A stretch of DNA of 17,514 bases from JAZDDE01 sp039714435 (lineage in GTDB: Bacteria; Gemmatimonadota; Gemmatimonadetes; Palauibacterales; Palauibacteraceae): NCBI GenBank assembly GCA_039714435.1, contig JBDLJJ010000046.1, positions 1 through 17,514 on the forward strand. The letters are read 5' to 3'. The notes beneath the pieces are model-generated. The model was given only the letters and a program-made list of their open reading frames with translations. It was not told the origin of the DNA and searched no databases. Position 1 is the stretch's first letter, and each line of letters opens with the position of its first letter. Of this stretch, positions 8,126 to 15,371 are shown one piece after another. The translations under genes were made by a program, and so were the position numbers.

Positions 8126-9460
8126 CTACGGCGCTTCGAACGAGTAGTACCTGACCTGCATCGGGCCGTTGTCACCTCCGACTGAGGAGCGCACGGAGTT
8201 GAAGTACAGGCGTGACCCGTCCGCGTTGAACGCGATCCCATTCGGCAGGGAGAGCGTGGCGGATTCCGGAGGCCCATCCGCGAACCCTCGTGCCCCGGAG
8301 CCCGCGAAGGCGGTAGCGGTTCCGGCCATGTCGACCGTGAAGATCCTGTGCGCCCCTCTTGCTACGACGTAGAAGAGTCCATCTCGATACGTGATATGTC
8401 CGTTGTTGTTGCCCGGAAGATTAGCGAACACGGTCACGTCTCCCGCCCGCGTCACCTGCAGCACCCGGCCATCGTTGAAGTTGACTACGTAGAGGTTGTC
8501 GTCGGGGCCTACAGTTATTCCGTTGGGGCAGCTCAGCAGGCCGCTAGTCGCGAGAGGTACGGATGTGCCGTCCGGGCTGATTTTCTGGATCGATCCCGCC
8601 TGGCAGTTGGCGACGAAGAGCGTATCCGCTGCATCGAATGCGATCCCGACCGGACCTACCAGCCCATCTGTTACGAACGTACTGACGGTTCCGCTCGCGT
8701 CGATGCGGAGAATTCTGCTCGAACCGAAACTGGCCCAGTGCAGCAGCCCGTTGGAGTCGAATGCGCCCCCCAGCGGTGTGTTCAGCAGCGAACTGCTCGC
8801 GAACAGTTGCAGGTCGCCAGCCGGATCAATCCTGAAGATCTGGGTGCCTCCCAGGTTGGGCTGACGTCCCGAATCCGCGACGTAGATCATCCCGTCGGGC
8901 CCCACGGTGACAGCTCCCGTCCCTGCCGGGTGATCGTCGACCAGGGTCAGCACCAGGTCGGTCTGTGCGAGAGTGATCGCGGCGGATCCGCTTGACAGAG
9001 CGTTGAGACGGTCTGCTCCGACCGCGACGCTGAGCACGAAGATCTGGTACGCAGTGCCCTCAACTACTGGATCGCCGGCCGCAGTGAGCGTGGCGGCGTC
9101 AAGGAACAGAGATGCTCCGGTCGCCGCGACCTCCTGAAACTGTCCGGCCGGGACAGCCGCCGCGGCTGCCGTGTCGAAGCTGGCCGCCACACTCGAGGCC
9201 ACGATGAAGATGCGTAGCGCTTCGATGTCGGTTGAATTCGACAGAGCGAAGCTGAGCGACAGGTCTGCCGCCGAGCCTGTGTTGAGTCCATCCAGCACCG
9301 AAAGGCTGGTAGCCGCCTGGACCTGAGTCGGTTCCGGCGGTGGCGGGGGTGGCGGGTCAGGCGGCGGGTTCCCATCAGGCGGCGGATCAGTCACACCGCC
9401 ACAGCCGATTATCGCCAAAGATGCGATTACTGCCCAGAGTTTCCGCTGCTTTGCACCCAC
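8126..9460 (-). CDS. NHL/SMP-30-like beta-propeller lipoprotein
   Basis: Start set at GTG (9460 on the minus strand) because GGGAGG lies 5 nt upstream and the protein then begins MGAKQRKLW, a short signal with lipobox IIGC (C20). 444 residues. A Pro/Gly linker of nearly pure proline (about 27-43) follows the lipid anchor, then a beta-sandwich-like domain (about 48-170), then a propeller with NHL-type repeats: GAVTVGPDGMIYVAD, GGAFDSNGLLHW, GPVGIAFDAADTLFVAN, CPNGITVGPDDNLYVVN, GHITYRDGLFYVV and LPNGIAFNADGSRLYFNS. The type resembles SMP-30/gluconolactonase or Vgb-like propellers; no metal-binding enzyme site is confirmed. It is likely a surface or periplasmic binding protein. It converges on the small secreted gene and is divergent from the gene at 9686. 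Confidence 0.8.
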   Translation of the reverse strand: MGAKQRKLWAVIASLAIIGCGGVTDPPPDGNPPPDPPPPPPPEPTQVQAATSLSVLDGLNTGSAADLSLSFALSNSTDIEALRIFIVASSVAASFDTAAAAAVPAGQFQEVAATGASLFLDAATLTAAGDPVVEGTAYQIFVLSVAVGADRLNALSSGSAAITLAQTDLVLTLVDDHPAGTGAVTVGPDGMIYVADSGRQPNLGGTQIFRIDPAGDLQLFASSSLLNTPLGGAFDSNGLLHWASFGSSRILRIDASGTVSTFVTDGLVGPVGIAFDAADTLFVANCQAGSIQKISPDGTSVPLATSGLLSCPNGITVGPDDNLYVVNFNDGRVLQVTRAGDVTVFANLPGNNNGHITYRDGLFYVVARGAHRIFTVDMAGTATAFAGSGARGFADGPPESATLSLPNGIAFNADGSRLYFNSVRSSVGGDNGPMQVRYYSFEAP

Positions 9461-9465
9461 TACTA

Positions 9466-9471
9466 CCTCCC
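9466..9471 (-). promoter_or_regulatory. Ribosome binding site that fixes a GTG start
   Basis: On the minus strand GGGAGG precedes GTG by 5 nt. It lies inside the longer open frame that begins at an ATG 36 nt further upstream, which has no such site. This supports the GTG start for the NHL lipoprotein. Confidence 0.7.
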
Positions 9472-9497
9472 AGGTCACACTAGTCTCTGTACTCATA

Positions 9498-9522
9498 CAC
9501 TATATACGTTATGGTTATAGTG
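9498..9522. promoter_or_regulatory. AT-rich inverted repeat in a divergent promoter region
   Basis: CACTATA (9498-9504) and TATAGTG (9516-9522) are perfect inverted arms separated by 11 nt of AT-rich sequence. They lie in the 225-nt divergent gap (9461-9685) between the NHL lipoprotein and the secreted gene, the most AT-rich stretch locally. Both arms contain TATAGT or TATA-like hexamers suited to a -10 box in either direction, and the arrangement could also be an operator. No confident -35 boxes were found. The rest of this gap holds no further feature I can support. Confidence 0.4.
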
Positions 9523-9685
9523 AACACCATGGGGCTATCCAGGGTTCCGCGCTGTTAGCTGGCCACCCTGGACGCTCATGTTCCGCTCACAGAATCGGCA
9601 GCTCTCGACCATAGATCCGGGAGGGCTCCTCGCCCATCGTCACCGAAACAAGGCCATTGTCCTCTTCCAGTGGGAGCCAACAGTC

Positions 9686-10612
9686 ATGCAATACTTCCGG
9701 CCCTTGCGGCTTCTCTATCTAGCGTGCCTGACGGCTATTTCGGGACCAGCGACCGGTCACGCCCAGGTCGTGCCGCTCCTGGATCCCACCATGATCGACG
9801 CAAGCGTCGAGTCGATTCTTCCCCACCGGCTGGAGCTGGAGGAGACGACCGTCGTGTTCGGTGGGACAGACAGCCTGGACGCGTGGGTTTACGTTACCGT
9901 GGATCACTCGCAGGCCTGGAATGAGCGGCATCTGATGGTGAACTGGACGGCCCTGACGTGGAACGGCACCGGCTTCGACCTCAATCTGGCCGCGGCGCCT
10001 AACCTGGCCCTGCGGGCACGGGTGACTCCGCGGGGAATTCCCTTCGGGCAACTGATCGAGAGTCACTACTACCCCGGCCAGCACAACCGCTCAGCTGTTA
10101 ATCCGGACGGTGAAGTGCGCCGACACGAGACCGTGCAGACCGATCCCGGTGCGGTCTACAATGAGATCCTGTGGCCCTACGTACTGTCCCGTCTCGATCT
10201 AGCGCAGGGTGACCGCTTCATCCTTCCGGGATACAGCCCATACAGGGCGCAGCCGTTCTTCTTCCGCCGCTTTCACGTGCTTGAGCGAGTGGAGGTGCAG
10301 GACGACGAAGGCAACACCTTCGAGGGTTGGCGCGTCGATGCTGTTGGCCGTGCGACCTTGAAGGAGGCGCAGGAGGTATCCGATGGCGCTGCCGGCCGGC
10401 ACGCGGTCTACCTAGTCTCTCACGAGGCGCCGTACTTTCTCGGAAAAGAAGTCGTGGAGTACGACGAAGATGGACATGAGGGAGAGGCTGTGAAACGCTG
10501 GCGGCTTACCGCGCACCGCATTCTCGACCTCTCACCGGCTAATCGGATGGAGGAAATTCTGCGGGTGCGAGAAACTCGCGGGGCCGATCAGGAACTCCCC
10601 TGGCGGCCCTGA
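9686..10612 (+). CDS. Secreted protein, unknown function
   Basis: Start at ATG 9686 (GGGAG at about 9672-9676) because it opens directly into a signal peptide, MQYFRPLRLLYLACLTAISG with HAQ before the mature part; an ATG 108 nt upstream would add an unlikely non-hydrophobic leader. 308 residues, no other membrane segment. The mature protein is rich in predicted beta strands, with aromatic Tyr/Trp clusters (QAWNERHLMVNW, YPGQHNR, WPYVLSRLDL, GYSPYRAQPFFFRR) and a long acidic stretch near EYDEDGHEGE. It vaguely recalls DUF3108-like periplasmic beta proteins, which I cannot confirm. It ends 5 nt before the convergent regulator gene; no terminator is visible. Confidence 0.7.
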   Translation: MQYFRPLRLLYLACLTAISGPATGHAQVVPLLDPTMIDASVESILPHRLELEETTVVFGGTDSLDAWVYVTVDHSQAWNERHLMVNWTALTWNGTGFDLNLAAAPNLALRARVTPRGIPFGQLIESHYYPGQHNRSAVNPDGEVRRHETVQTDPGAVYNEILWPYVLSRLDLAQGDRFILPGYSPYRAQPFFFRRFHVLERVEVQDDEGNTFEGWRVDAVGRATLKEAQEVSDGAAGRHAVYLVSHEAPYFLGKEVVEYDEDGHEGEAVKRWRLTAHRILDLSPANRMEEILRVRETRGADQELPWRP

Positions 10613-10617
10613 GAGGT

Positions 10618-11469
10618 TCAGGTGACCCGAGGAAGCAGCGCTCCGGTCACGACGTGGGCGATAACCTGGAGAGGATAATCTACCTCGCCACAATCAGGAT
10701 TGAACTCGCCGGCCCACAGGATTGCTCGGTCGGCGGATCGTACGATGTGGACCGACAATCTCCGTTCGCCTTGCATTGGACTGTGAAGACTCATCTGCAC
10801 AACGTAGTCGGCGTCCGCGTCGGAGCCGGCTATGCCCGAATCGGCCTGGTGTGCGAGCACAGATACACCAGCCTGCGCCTTCTTGGTGATTACAGTACGG
10901 AGCTCGTCTTCGAGTAGCCCCGCGAGAGCCGGACCCTGGACCTCACCCAGGATCTGCACCGGCAGGACATCGACAGTGGCGTCCCCGTTCGGCGAGAGCA
11001 GGGCCAGAAGCGCCAAGGTCATCAGCGCGAAAGCGCCAGCCGCCCCAGTCCACCGATATCTGTCACGCCGTGAACGGGAGGGCGACAGGGACTGGACCTC
11101 CGGGACACTCGATCCGACCTCGGATACGGGGGCCGCGAATCGATACCCGCGTCGCGGCACGGTTTGAATGAAGACCGGATTTGCCGCCTCTTCGCCCAAA
11201 GCCAGGCGTATCTGCCGTATACACGTGTTGAGCGCGAGGTCGACCGAGACGGCCGCCGCGCTCCAGCATTCCTCGCGTAGCTCCTCGCGGCTGACCAACC
11301 TGCCTGCACGTCTGAGAAGCGCGGCAAGAACGAGGCTGGGCTGCGGAGCCAGCGCGACGGGAGAACCGGATCGCCAGAGCTCCTTCGTATGCGGATCAAA
11401 AGCAAACTCGCCGAATCTCAACTGTCCGGCGTTGCGGTTCCCGTTAACCCGCACTCCACTGTCTACCAT
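10618..11469 (-). CDS. Membrane-anchored winged-helix regulator (CadC/ToxR type)
   Basis: 283 residues. Residues about 17-114 form an OmpR/PhoB-type winged helix: LRFGEFAFDPHTKELWRSG, the recognition region LALNTCIRQIRLALGE and the wing PRRGYRFAAPV. A basic linker (SRSRRDRYRW) leads to one membrane segment at about 141-159. The roughly 120-residue C-terminal part (VDVLPVQILGEV to LLPRVT) lies in the periplasm and resembles the TolB-like/FlgO-like domains found on such regulators. This is the one-component ToxR/CadC design: a periplasmic sensor coupled directly to DNA binding, with no receiver domain or phosphoacceptor. GGAG lies about 8 nt before the start. The target is unknown; the divergent sigma-54 regulator or the convergent secreted protein are candidates by proximity only. 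Confidence 0.85.
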   Translation of the reverse strand: MVDSGVRVNGNRNAGQLRFGEFAFDPHTKELWRSGSPVALAPQPSLVLAALLRRAGRLVSREELREECWSAAAVSVDLALNTCIRQIRLALGEEAANPVFIQTVPRRGYRFAAPVSEVGSSVPEVQSLSPSRSRRDRYRWTGAAGAFALMTLALLALLSPNGDATVDVLPVQILGEVQGPALAGLLEDELRTVITKKAQAGVSVLAHQADSGIAGSDADADYVVQMSLHSPMQGERRLSVHIVRSADRAILWAGEFNPDCGEVDYPLQVIAHVVTGALLPRVT

Positions 11470-11530
11470 TCGATGCTCCGCAAATCAGGATCGAGTACTG
11501 CCGCGTCAGCTTCGGAAGGTACCGTAGCAC

Positions 11531-11548
11531 CGCGGAATGAGTTCCGCG
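11531..11548. promoter_or_regulatory. Perfect inverted repeat between two regulator genes
   Basis: CGCGGAA (11531-11537) and TTCCGCG (11542-11548) flank TGAG. It lies in the 180-nt divergent gap between the winged-helix regulator and the sigma-54 activator. As RNA it is a stable tetraloop hairpin, as DNA a possible operator. No T run follows, so it is not a typical terminator. Confidence 0.4.
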
Positions 11549-11581
11549 ATGTCTTGATTCCCGCACCTCGATGTTTCAAAT

Positions 11582-11598
11582 TGAAACTGTATGTTTCA
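11582..11598. promoter_or_regulatory. Putative activator binding site upstream of the sigma-54 regulator
   Basis: TGAAAC-TGTAT-GTTTCA is a perfect inverted repeat, 52 nt before the activator start. The same design recurs at 13395-13411 and, degenerate, at 13429-13445 before the SQR promoter. An overlapping perfect repeat, GTTTCAA-A-TTGAAAC, occupies 11573-11587. The shared spacing of six-base arms with five bases between them suggests one regulator, most simply the encoded activator controlling its own gene. Confidence 0.6.
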
Positions 11599-11649
11599 TA
11601 CGCTCTCGAGTGCCCACCCAAGGCTGCGTTCGCGCCGGAGTAACCCCTG

Positions 11650-13389
11650 ATGGCTGACGCGCACGATCTCGCCGAGTTAGCAGACCTCGCCTACTTCGAA
11701 GTCGACGCGGACCGCAACCTCATATCCGTGAGTCCGGCTCTGGAGCGGCTGACCGGGTTCGCGGCGGAGGAGGTGCTGGGCCGGTCGTGCCTCACCGTGA
11801 ACCGCTGCGAGGAGTGCATCAAGGGCTGCGGCGTGTTCAAACAGGGCGAGGTGGACGACATTCCGATTCGGCTGTACGGAGCTGACGGGTCGGACATCCA
11901 CGTTATCAAGTCGGGGAGGGTGTACCGCGACGAGGCCGGGGAGATCACAGGCGCCATCGAAGTTCTGCGTCCGGTATTCGACGAGGTTACCGGAGCGCAG
12001 CGCCGTCCCGTGCTGCTGGACACGCTTCTTCGCGGCCTGGGCCGAATTTTCGTGGTTACGGACGCCAACCTCAGGGTCGTCAGTCACTCCGAGGCGCTGC
12101 CGGCCACGATAGGCGTGGCGGATGACAAGCTGCGCGGGGTGCTCCTGCCCGAGCTGCTGGGGGACGAGTTGTTCGGTCCCGAGAGCTCTTTCCAGTCGGC
12201 TGTGCTGGCCGGTGAGCGGCGCGAAGGATGGCGGGCATATCTGACCAACTCGTCGGGAGAGCAGATCCCGGTGTCCGTATCGATCGGTCCCATAGAGGAA
12301 CCCGACGCCTGCGGAGTTGTGGACGGCAGGTACATCGTGATGATCCGGCTCGAGAGCGAGGATGCCGATCCCGTTCCGGCTTTCCAGGGCATGGTTTCCC
12401 GCTCTCCGGCCATGCAGCGGATCTTCCGTGTCATCGAGCTTCTGCGCCACAACGATTCGACGGTCCTCATCACAGGGGAGAGCGGCACGGGCAAGGAGCT
12501 CGTGGCCCGGGCGCTGCACGATACCTCGCACCGTTCGGACGGACCGTTCGTCGCGGTGAACTGCGCCGCCATACCCAGCGAGCTGCTCGAGAGCGAACTG
12601 TTCGGCCACGTCCGCGGCGCATTCACGGGCGCCGTGCGCGACCGCCCCGGCCGCTTCGAGCTGGCCGACGGCGGAACGCTGTTCCTGGACGAGATCGGCG
12701 ACCTGGCCCTCAGCCTCCAGTCCAAGCTCCTTCGTTTTCTCCAGGAGCACACCTTCGAGCGAGTGGGCGAGTCACGCACACGTTCGGTGGACATCCGGGT
12801 CATCGCCGCCACACACGTAAACCTGGTCCGCGCCGTGGCCGAACGCCGCTTCCGCGAGGATCTCTATTACCGTCTCCGCGTAGTGCCGATCGAGATTCCT
12901 CCCCTGCGCGAGCGCCGCGAAGACCTCGAGCTGCTGATCCGCCACTTCCTGGACCAGTTCGGAAGAGAACGCGGCCGGGCGCTCCGCCTGGCCCCGTCGG
13001 CGAGCCGGGCGCTGCTCACCTACGCCTGGCCGGGAAACGTGCGGGAACTGGTGAACACGATCGAGTACGCTACGACGGTCTGCGAGGGGCAGACGATCCA
13101 CATGCGGGATCTGCCCGTAGAGATCGGGCGCCATGCGGGTGGGCCGACAGCCGCTCAACTCGCCGGCCACTTCACGGGAGCCGAGACAGACCTCCCGGAC
13201 TCAGCCTCCGTCCCGTTTCCGCTCGCCGCGGCGTATCAGCAGCGCGGACTCTCGGCCTCCGAGATGGACGAGGCCGGCCGCATCAGGGCCGCTCTGGAAG
13301 CGACCAGGTACAACCGCAACGAGGCGGCAGAGCGTCTCGGGGTGAGTCGGACCACGCTGTGGCGGAAAATGAAGCGCTACGACCTCTAG
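11650..13389 (+). CDS. Sigma-54-dependent PAS/AAA+/Fis activator, probable sulfane-sulfur sensor
   Basis: 579 residues; ATG 11650 has GGAG at 11637-11640. Domains: a PAS domain at about 5-110 containing C47, C53, C56 and C60; a second PAS-like region at about 125-235; a sigma-54 AAA+ core at about 247-475 with Walker A GESGTGKE (276-283), the sigma-54 contact loop GAFTGA (323-328) and Walker B GGTLFLDEIGD (341-351); a linker; and a Fis-type helix-turn-helix at about 543-579 (NEAAERLGVSRTTLWRKMKRYDL). All parts needed to drive sigma-54 polymerase are present. It precedes a -24/-12 promoter for an SQR operon. FisR of Cupriavidus is a sigma-54 activator of sqr that senses sulfane sulfur through N-terminal cysteines; the cysteine cluster and target here suggest the same role, although the Cys spacing may differ. 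Sensing function is inferred. Confidence 0.9.
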   Translation: MADAHDLAELADLAYFEVDADRNLISVSPALERLTGFAAEEVLGRSCLTVNRCEECIKGCGVFKQGEVDDIPIRLYGADGSDIHVIKSGRVYRDEAGEITGAIEVLRPVFDEVTGAQRRPVLLDTLLRGLGRIFVVTDANLRVVSHSEALPATIGVADDKLRGVLLPELLGDELFGPESSFQSAVLAGERREGWRAYLTNSSGEQIPVSVSIGPIEEPDACGVVDGRYIVMIRLESEDADPVPAFQGMVSRSPAMQRIFRVIELLRHNDSTVLITGESGTGKELVARALHDTSHRSDGPFVAVNCAAIPSELLESELFGHVRGAFTGAVRDRPGRFELADGGTLFLDEIGDLALSLQSKLLRFLQEHTFERVGESRTRSVDIRVIAATHVNLVRAVAERRFREDLYYRLRVVPIEIPPLRERREDLELLIRHFLDQFGRERGRALRLAPSASRALLTYAWPGNVRELVNTIEYATTVCEGQTIHMRDLPVEIGRHAGGPTAAQLAGHFTGAETDLPDSASVPFPLAAAYQQRGLSASEMDEAGRIRAALEATRYNRNEAAERLGVSRTTLWRKMKRYDL

Positions 13390-13394
13390 CGACT

Positions 13395-13411
13395 TGTAAC
13401 GCTACGTTTCA
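13395..13411. promoter_or_regulatory. Putative upstream activating site 1 of the SQR operon
   Basis: TGTAAC-GCTAC-GTTTCA matches the inverted repeat upstream of the activator gene in arm sequence (one arm base differs) and in its 5-nt spacer. Its centre is about 155 nt before the predicted transcription start of the sigma-54 promoter, a usual enhancer distance. Confidence 0.6.
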
Positions 13412-13416
13412 GTACC

Positions 13417-13422
13417 GTTTCA
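13417..13422. promoter_or_regulatory. Half-site GTTTCA between the two activating sites
   Basis: A further CCGTTTCA copy, 11 bp after the GTTTCA arm of site 1 and 23 bp before that of site 2. These spacings are close to one and two helical turns, so all three would face the same side of the DNA. It lacks the TGAAAC partner arm. Confidence 0.4.
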
Positions 13423-13428
13423 TGATGT

Positions 13429-13445
13429 TGCAGCATTACGTTTCA
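13429..13445. promoter_or_regulatory. Putative upstream activating site 2 of the SQR operon (degenerate)
   Basis: TGCAGC-ATTAC-GTTTCA keeps the right arm and the 5-nt spacer ending in TAC, with two changes in the left arm. It lies about 120 nt before the predicted start. Two sites near each other would help hexamer assembly of the activator. Confidence 0.45.
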
Positions 13446-13531
13446 TTTCTGCCTGCTTTATCCCCGCCAATTCACGTCTGAAGTACACCTAACGACGTAA
13501 TCACAAACAGCTTACAGAAATCACGGACTCT

Positions 13532-13548
13532 TTGGCACCGCTGTTGCT
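13532..13548 (+). promoter_or_regulatory. Sigma-54 (-24/-12) promoter of the SQR operon
   Basis: TTGGCAC-CGCTG-TTGCT fits the sigma-54 consensus TTGGCACG-N4-TTGCW closely, with exactly 10 nt between the invariant GG (13534-13535) and GC (13546-13547). The predicted start is near 13559, giving a leader of about 33 nt to ATG 13592. A sigma-54 activator gene is immediately upstream with candidate enhancer sites between. Confidence 0.88.
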
Positions 13549-13591
13549 ATTACAGGCAGTGCAACACTACTCGATGCGCGGAGTCCCTGAC

Positions 13592-14824
13592 ATGAAAAAG
13601 ATGCTGATCCTGGGCGCCGGAACCGCGGGAACGATGATGTCCGCCAAGATGAGGCGAGCCCTCCCGGCCGACGAATGGAAGATCACGGTCGTCGACCAGG
13701 ATGATCGCCATCTCTATCAACCCGGACTCCTGTTCGTCCCCTTCGACATGTACGAGCCACGCGACCTCGTGAAGCCCCGCTCCCGCTTTATCCCTCGCGG
13801 CGTCGATTTCGTCGTATCGACGATTGAAGCCATCGAGCCGGACGAGAATCGGGTGCGACTCTCCAGCGGCGCCTTGCTCAGCTACGATCTGCTGATCATC
13901 GCCACGGGCAGCCGGATCGTGCCCGAGGAGACCGAGGGTCTGACGGGCGTGGGCTGGAAAAAGAACGCCTTCGACTTCTACACACTGGAAGGCGCTACCG
14001 CCCTGCGCGGCGCGCTGGACGACTTCGAGGGCGGCCGGCTCGTGGTGAACGTGGTCGAAAACCCAATCAAATGCCCCATCGCCCCGCTCGAATTCATGTT
14101 TCTGGCCGATTGGTACCTGAGTGAGAAGGGTGTGCGTGAAAAGACCGAGATCATCTACGCCACTCCGCTGGACGGAGCCTTCACCAAGCCTCGCGCCTCA
14201 GAGATGCTCGGCTACATGCTCAAGGAGAAGGGCATCGGCCTGGAGACAGTTTTCTCGGCTGGTGAAGTGGACGGGGAGAAGCGGATCCTGCGCAGCTGGG
14301 ACGAGCGCGAAATCGCCTACGACCTGCTCGTCACGATCCCGACCCACATGGGCAGCGAGACGATCGAAGCGTCCGACATGGGCGACGAACTCGCCTTCAT
14401 TCCCACCCATCCGAACTCGCTGCAGTCCAAGGGCTGGGAGAACGTTTTCGTGCTCGGCGATGCGACTGATCTGCCAAGCTCGAAGGCGGGTTCCGTGGCT
14501 CATTTCCAGGGTGAAGTGCTGGCCGAGAACCTGCTCCGCAGGATCGACGGGCGGGAGCTGATCGACGGATTCGACGGCCACGCCAACTGCTTCATCGAGA
14601 CGGGCTACGGCAAAGCCACCCTGATCGACTTCAACTACGACGTGGAGCCTCTGCCGGGCCGCTTCCCGCTCCCCGGTGTGGGCCCCCTGCGCCTCATGGA
14701 AGAGAGCGAATTCAACCATCTGGGCAAGATGGGTTTCCGCTGGATCTACTGGAACATGCTGCTCAAGGGACTCGACATCCCTGGTATCGATGCCCGCATG
14801 TCCATGGCCGGAAAGTGGGACTGA
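13592..14824 (+). CDS. sqr: Sulfide:quinone oxidoreductase-like FAD flavoprotein
   Basis: 410 residues from ATG 13592 (GGAG at 13580-13583). In-frame starts further upstream (TTG 13532, ATG 13574) are rejected; the first lies inside the -24/-12 promoter. The N-terminal FAD site is ILGAGTAGT (GxGxxG at 8-13); ATGSR marks the second FAD strand; FVLGDATDLPSSKAG (about 286-300) is the C-terminal FAD Asp motif. C161 in NPIKCPIAPLEF matches the conserved SQR cysteine near residue 160, and C333 in ANCFIETGYGKATLIDF is the likely redox partner. The third cysteine of some SQRs (near 128) is absent. The aromatic amphipathic helix at about 380-394 (FRWIYWNMLLKGL) should dock it to the membrane. The likely reaction is oxidation of sulfide to sulfane sulfur with quinone reduction. 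Flavocytochrome c or another NDH-2-like flavoprotein is the alternative; context favours SQR. Confidence 0.85.
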   Translation: MKKMLILGAGTAGTMMSAKMRRALPADEWKITVVDQDDRHLYQPGLLFVPFDMYEPRDLVKPRSRFIPRGVDFVVSTIEAIEPDENRVRLSSGALLSYDLLIIATGSRIVPEETEGLTGVGWKKNAFDFYTLEGATALRGALDDFEGGRLVVNVVENPIKCPIAPLEFMFLADWYLSEKGVREKTEIIYATPLDGAFTKPRASEMLGYMLKEKGIGLETVFSAGEVDGEKRILRSWDEREIAYDLLVTIPTHMGSETIEASDMGDELAFIPTHPNSLQSKGWENVFVLGDATDLPSSKAGSVAHFQGEVLAENLLRRIDGRELIDGFDGHANCFIETGYGKATLIDFNYDVEPLPGRFPLPGVGPLRLMEESEFNHLGKMGFRWIYWNMLLKGLDIPGIDARMSMAGKWD

Positions 14825-14825
14825 C

Positions 14826-15371
14826 ATGAACACGAAACAGATCATTAAGGCCACGGAAGACTCTGCAGCCCTGCAGGCCATAAACGCCAAGCTGGACCGA
14901 ATGGGTGCCGTTGTCGATGACCTCGACCGGCGCATGCAGACCCTGGACGATCTCATGGAAGATCTGATTCCGACCGCCCACAGCGCGATGGGGATTCTGC
15001 AGCGACGCATGGCCGAGCTGGAAAAGGCCGGGATTGTCGCCTTCGCTGCCGAAGCGGCCCAGGTGGGGAAGACGGTTGCCACGTCCTTCAGTCCCGAAGA
15101 CGTCCGGCTGCTGGGCGCCAACGTGGTCGGCATTCTCGAGACGGTGAGAAGCCTGACTCAGAAGGAAGTCCTGCACGTGGCGGACAGGGCGGCGGGAGCT
15201 CTCGGCAGACCCGCCGAGGCCAAGCCGGCCGGTACGCTGAGGCTGCTCAAAGAGCTGCGTGACCCCGATGTGCGCCGCGGAATGACCAAGCTCGTCGGCG
15301 TGCTTCGCGAGATGGGCGAGAACGGCGACGGAAGCGCTGTCGCAGATGTAGAACAAGGAGAGGAACAATGA
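14826..15371 (+). CDS. DUF1641 family helical protein
   Basis: 181 residues, starting 1 nt after the flavoprotein stop. Residues about 15-70 are heptad-like and helical (INAKLDRMGAVVDDLDRRM), without membrane segments. The C-terminal signature LRLLKELRDPDVRRGMTKLVGVLREMG (about 138-164) is the DUF1641 core. Members of this family sit beside membrane dehydrogenases, for example YjlC beside the NADH dehydrogenase Ndh in Bacillus and proteins beside formate dehydrogenase-like genes. By this pattern it is likely a scaffold or membrane-side partner of the SQR-like enzyme; no catalytic residues or cysteines are present. Its stop overlaps the next start (ATGA), which points to coupled translation. 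Confidence 0.8.
   Translation: MNTKQIIKATEDSAALQAINAKLDRMGAVVDDLDRRMQTLDDLMEDLIPTAHSAMGILQRRMAELEKAGIVAFAAEAAQVGKTVATSFSPEDVRLLGANVVGILETVRSLTQKEVLHVADRAAGALGRPAEAKPAGTLRLLKELRDPDVRRGMTKLVGVLREMGENGDGSAVADVEQGEEQ

Noticed and set aside
9302..9395. Purine/GC repeat that could be taken for a structural element
   Set aside because: It is the coding sequence of the proline-rich linker of the NHL lipoprotein, read on the minus strand.
11677..12812. Long minus-strand open frames across the activator
   Set aside because: No recognisable motifs or ribosome sites; explained by codon bias of the plus-strand gene.
12228..13481. A 417-codon open frame inside the sigma-54 activator gene
   Set aside because: Arg/Pro/Gly-rich translation with no domain; it is out of frame with a gene that has clear AAA+ and Fis motifs. 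Typical high-GC shadow.
13532..13591. TTG or ATG start upstream of ATG 13592 for the flavoprotein
   Set aside because: The TTG overlaps the sigma-54 promoter and would be upstream of the predicted transcript start; the FAD-binding N-terminus begins right at 13592, which has its own ribosome site.
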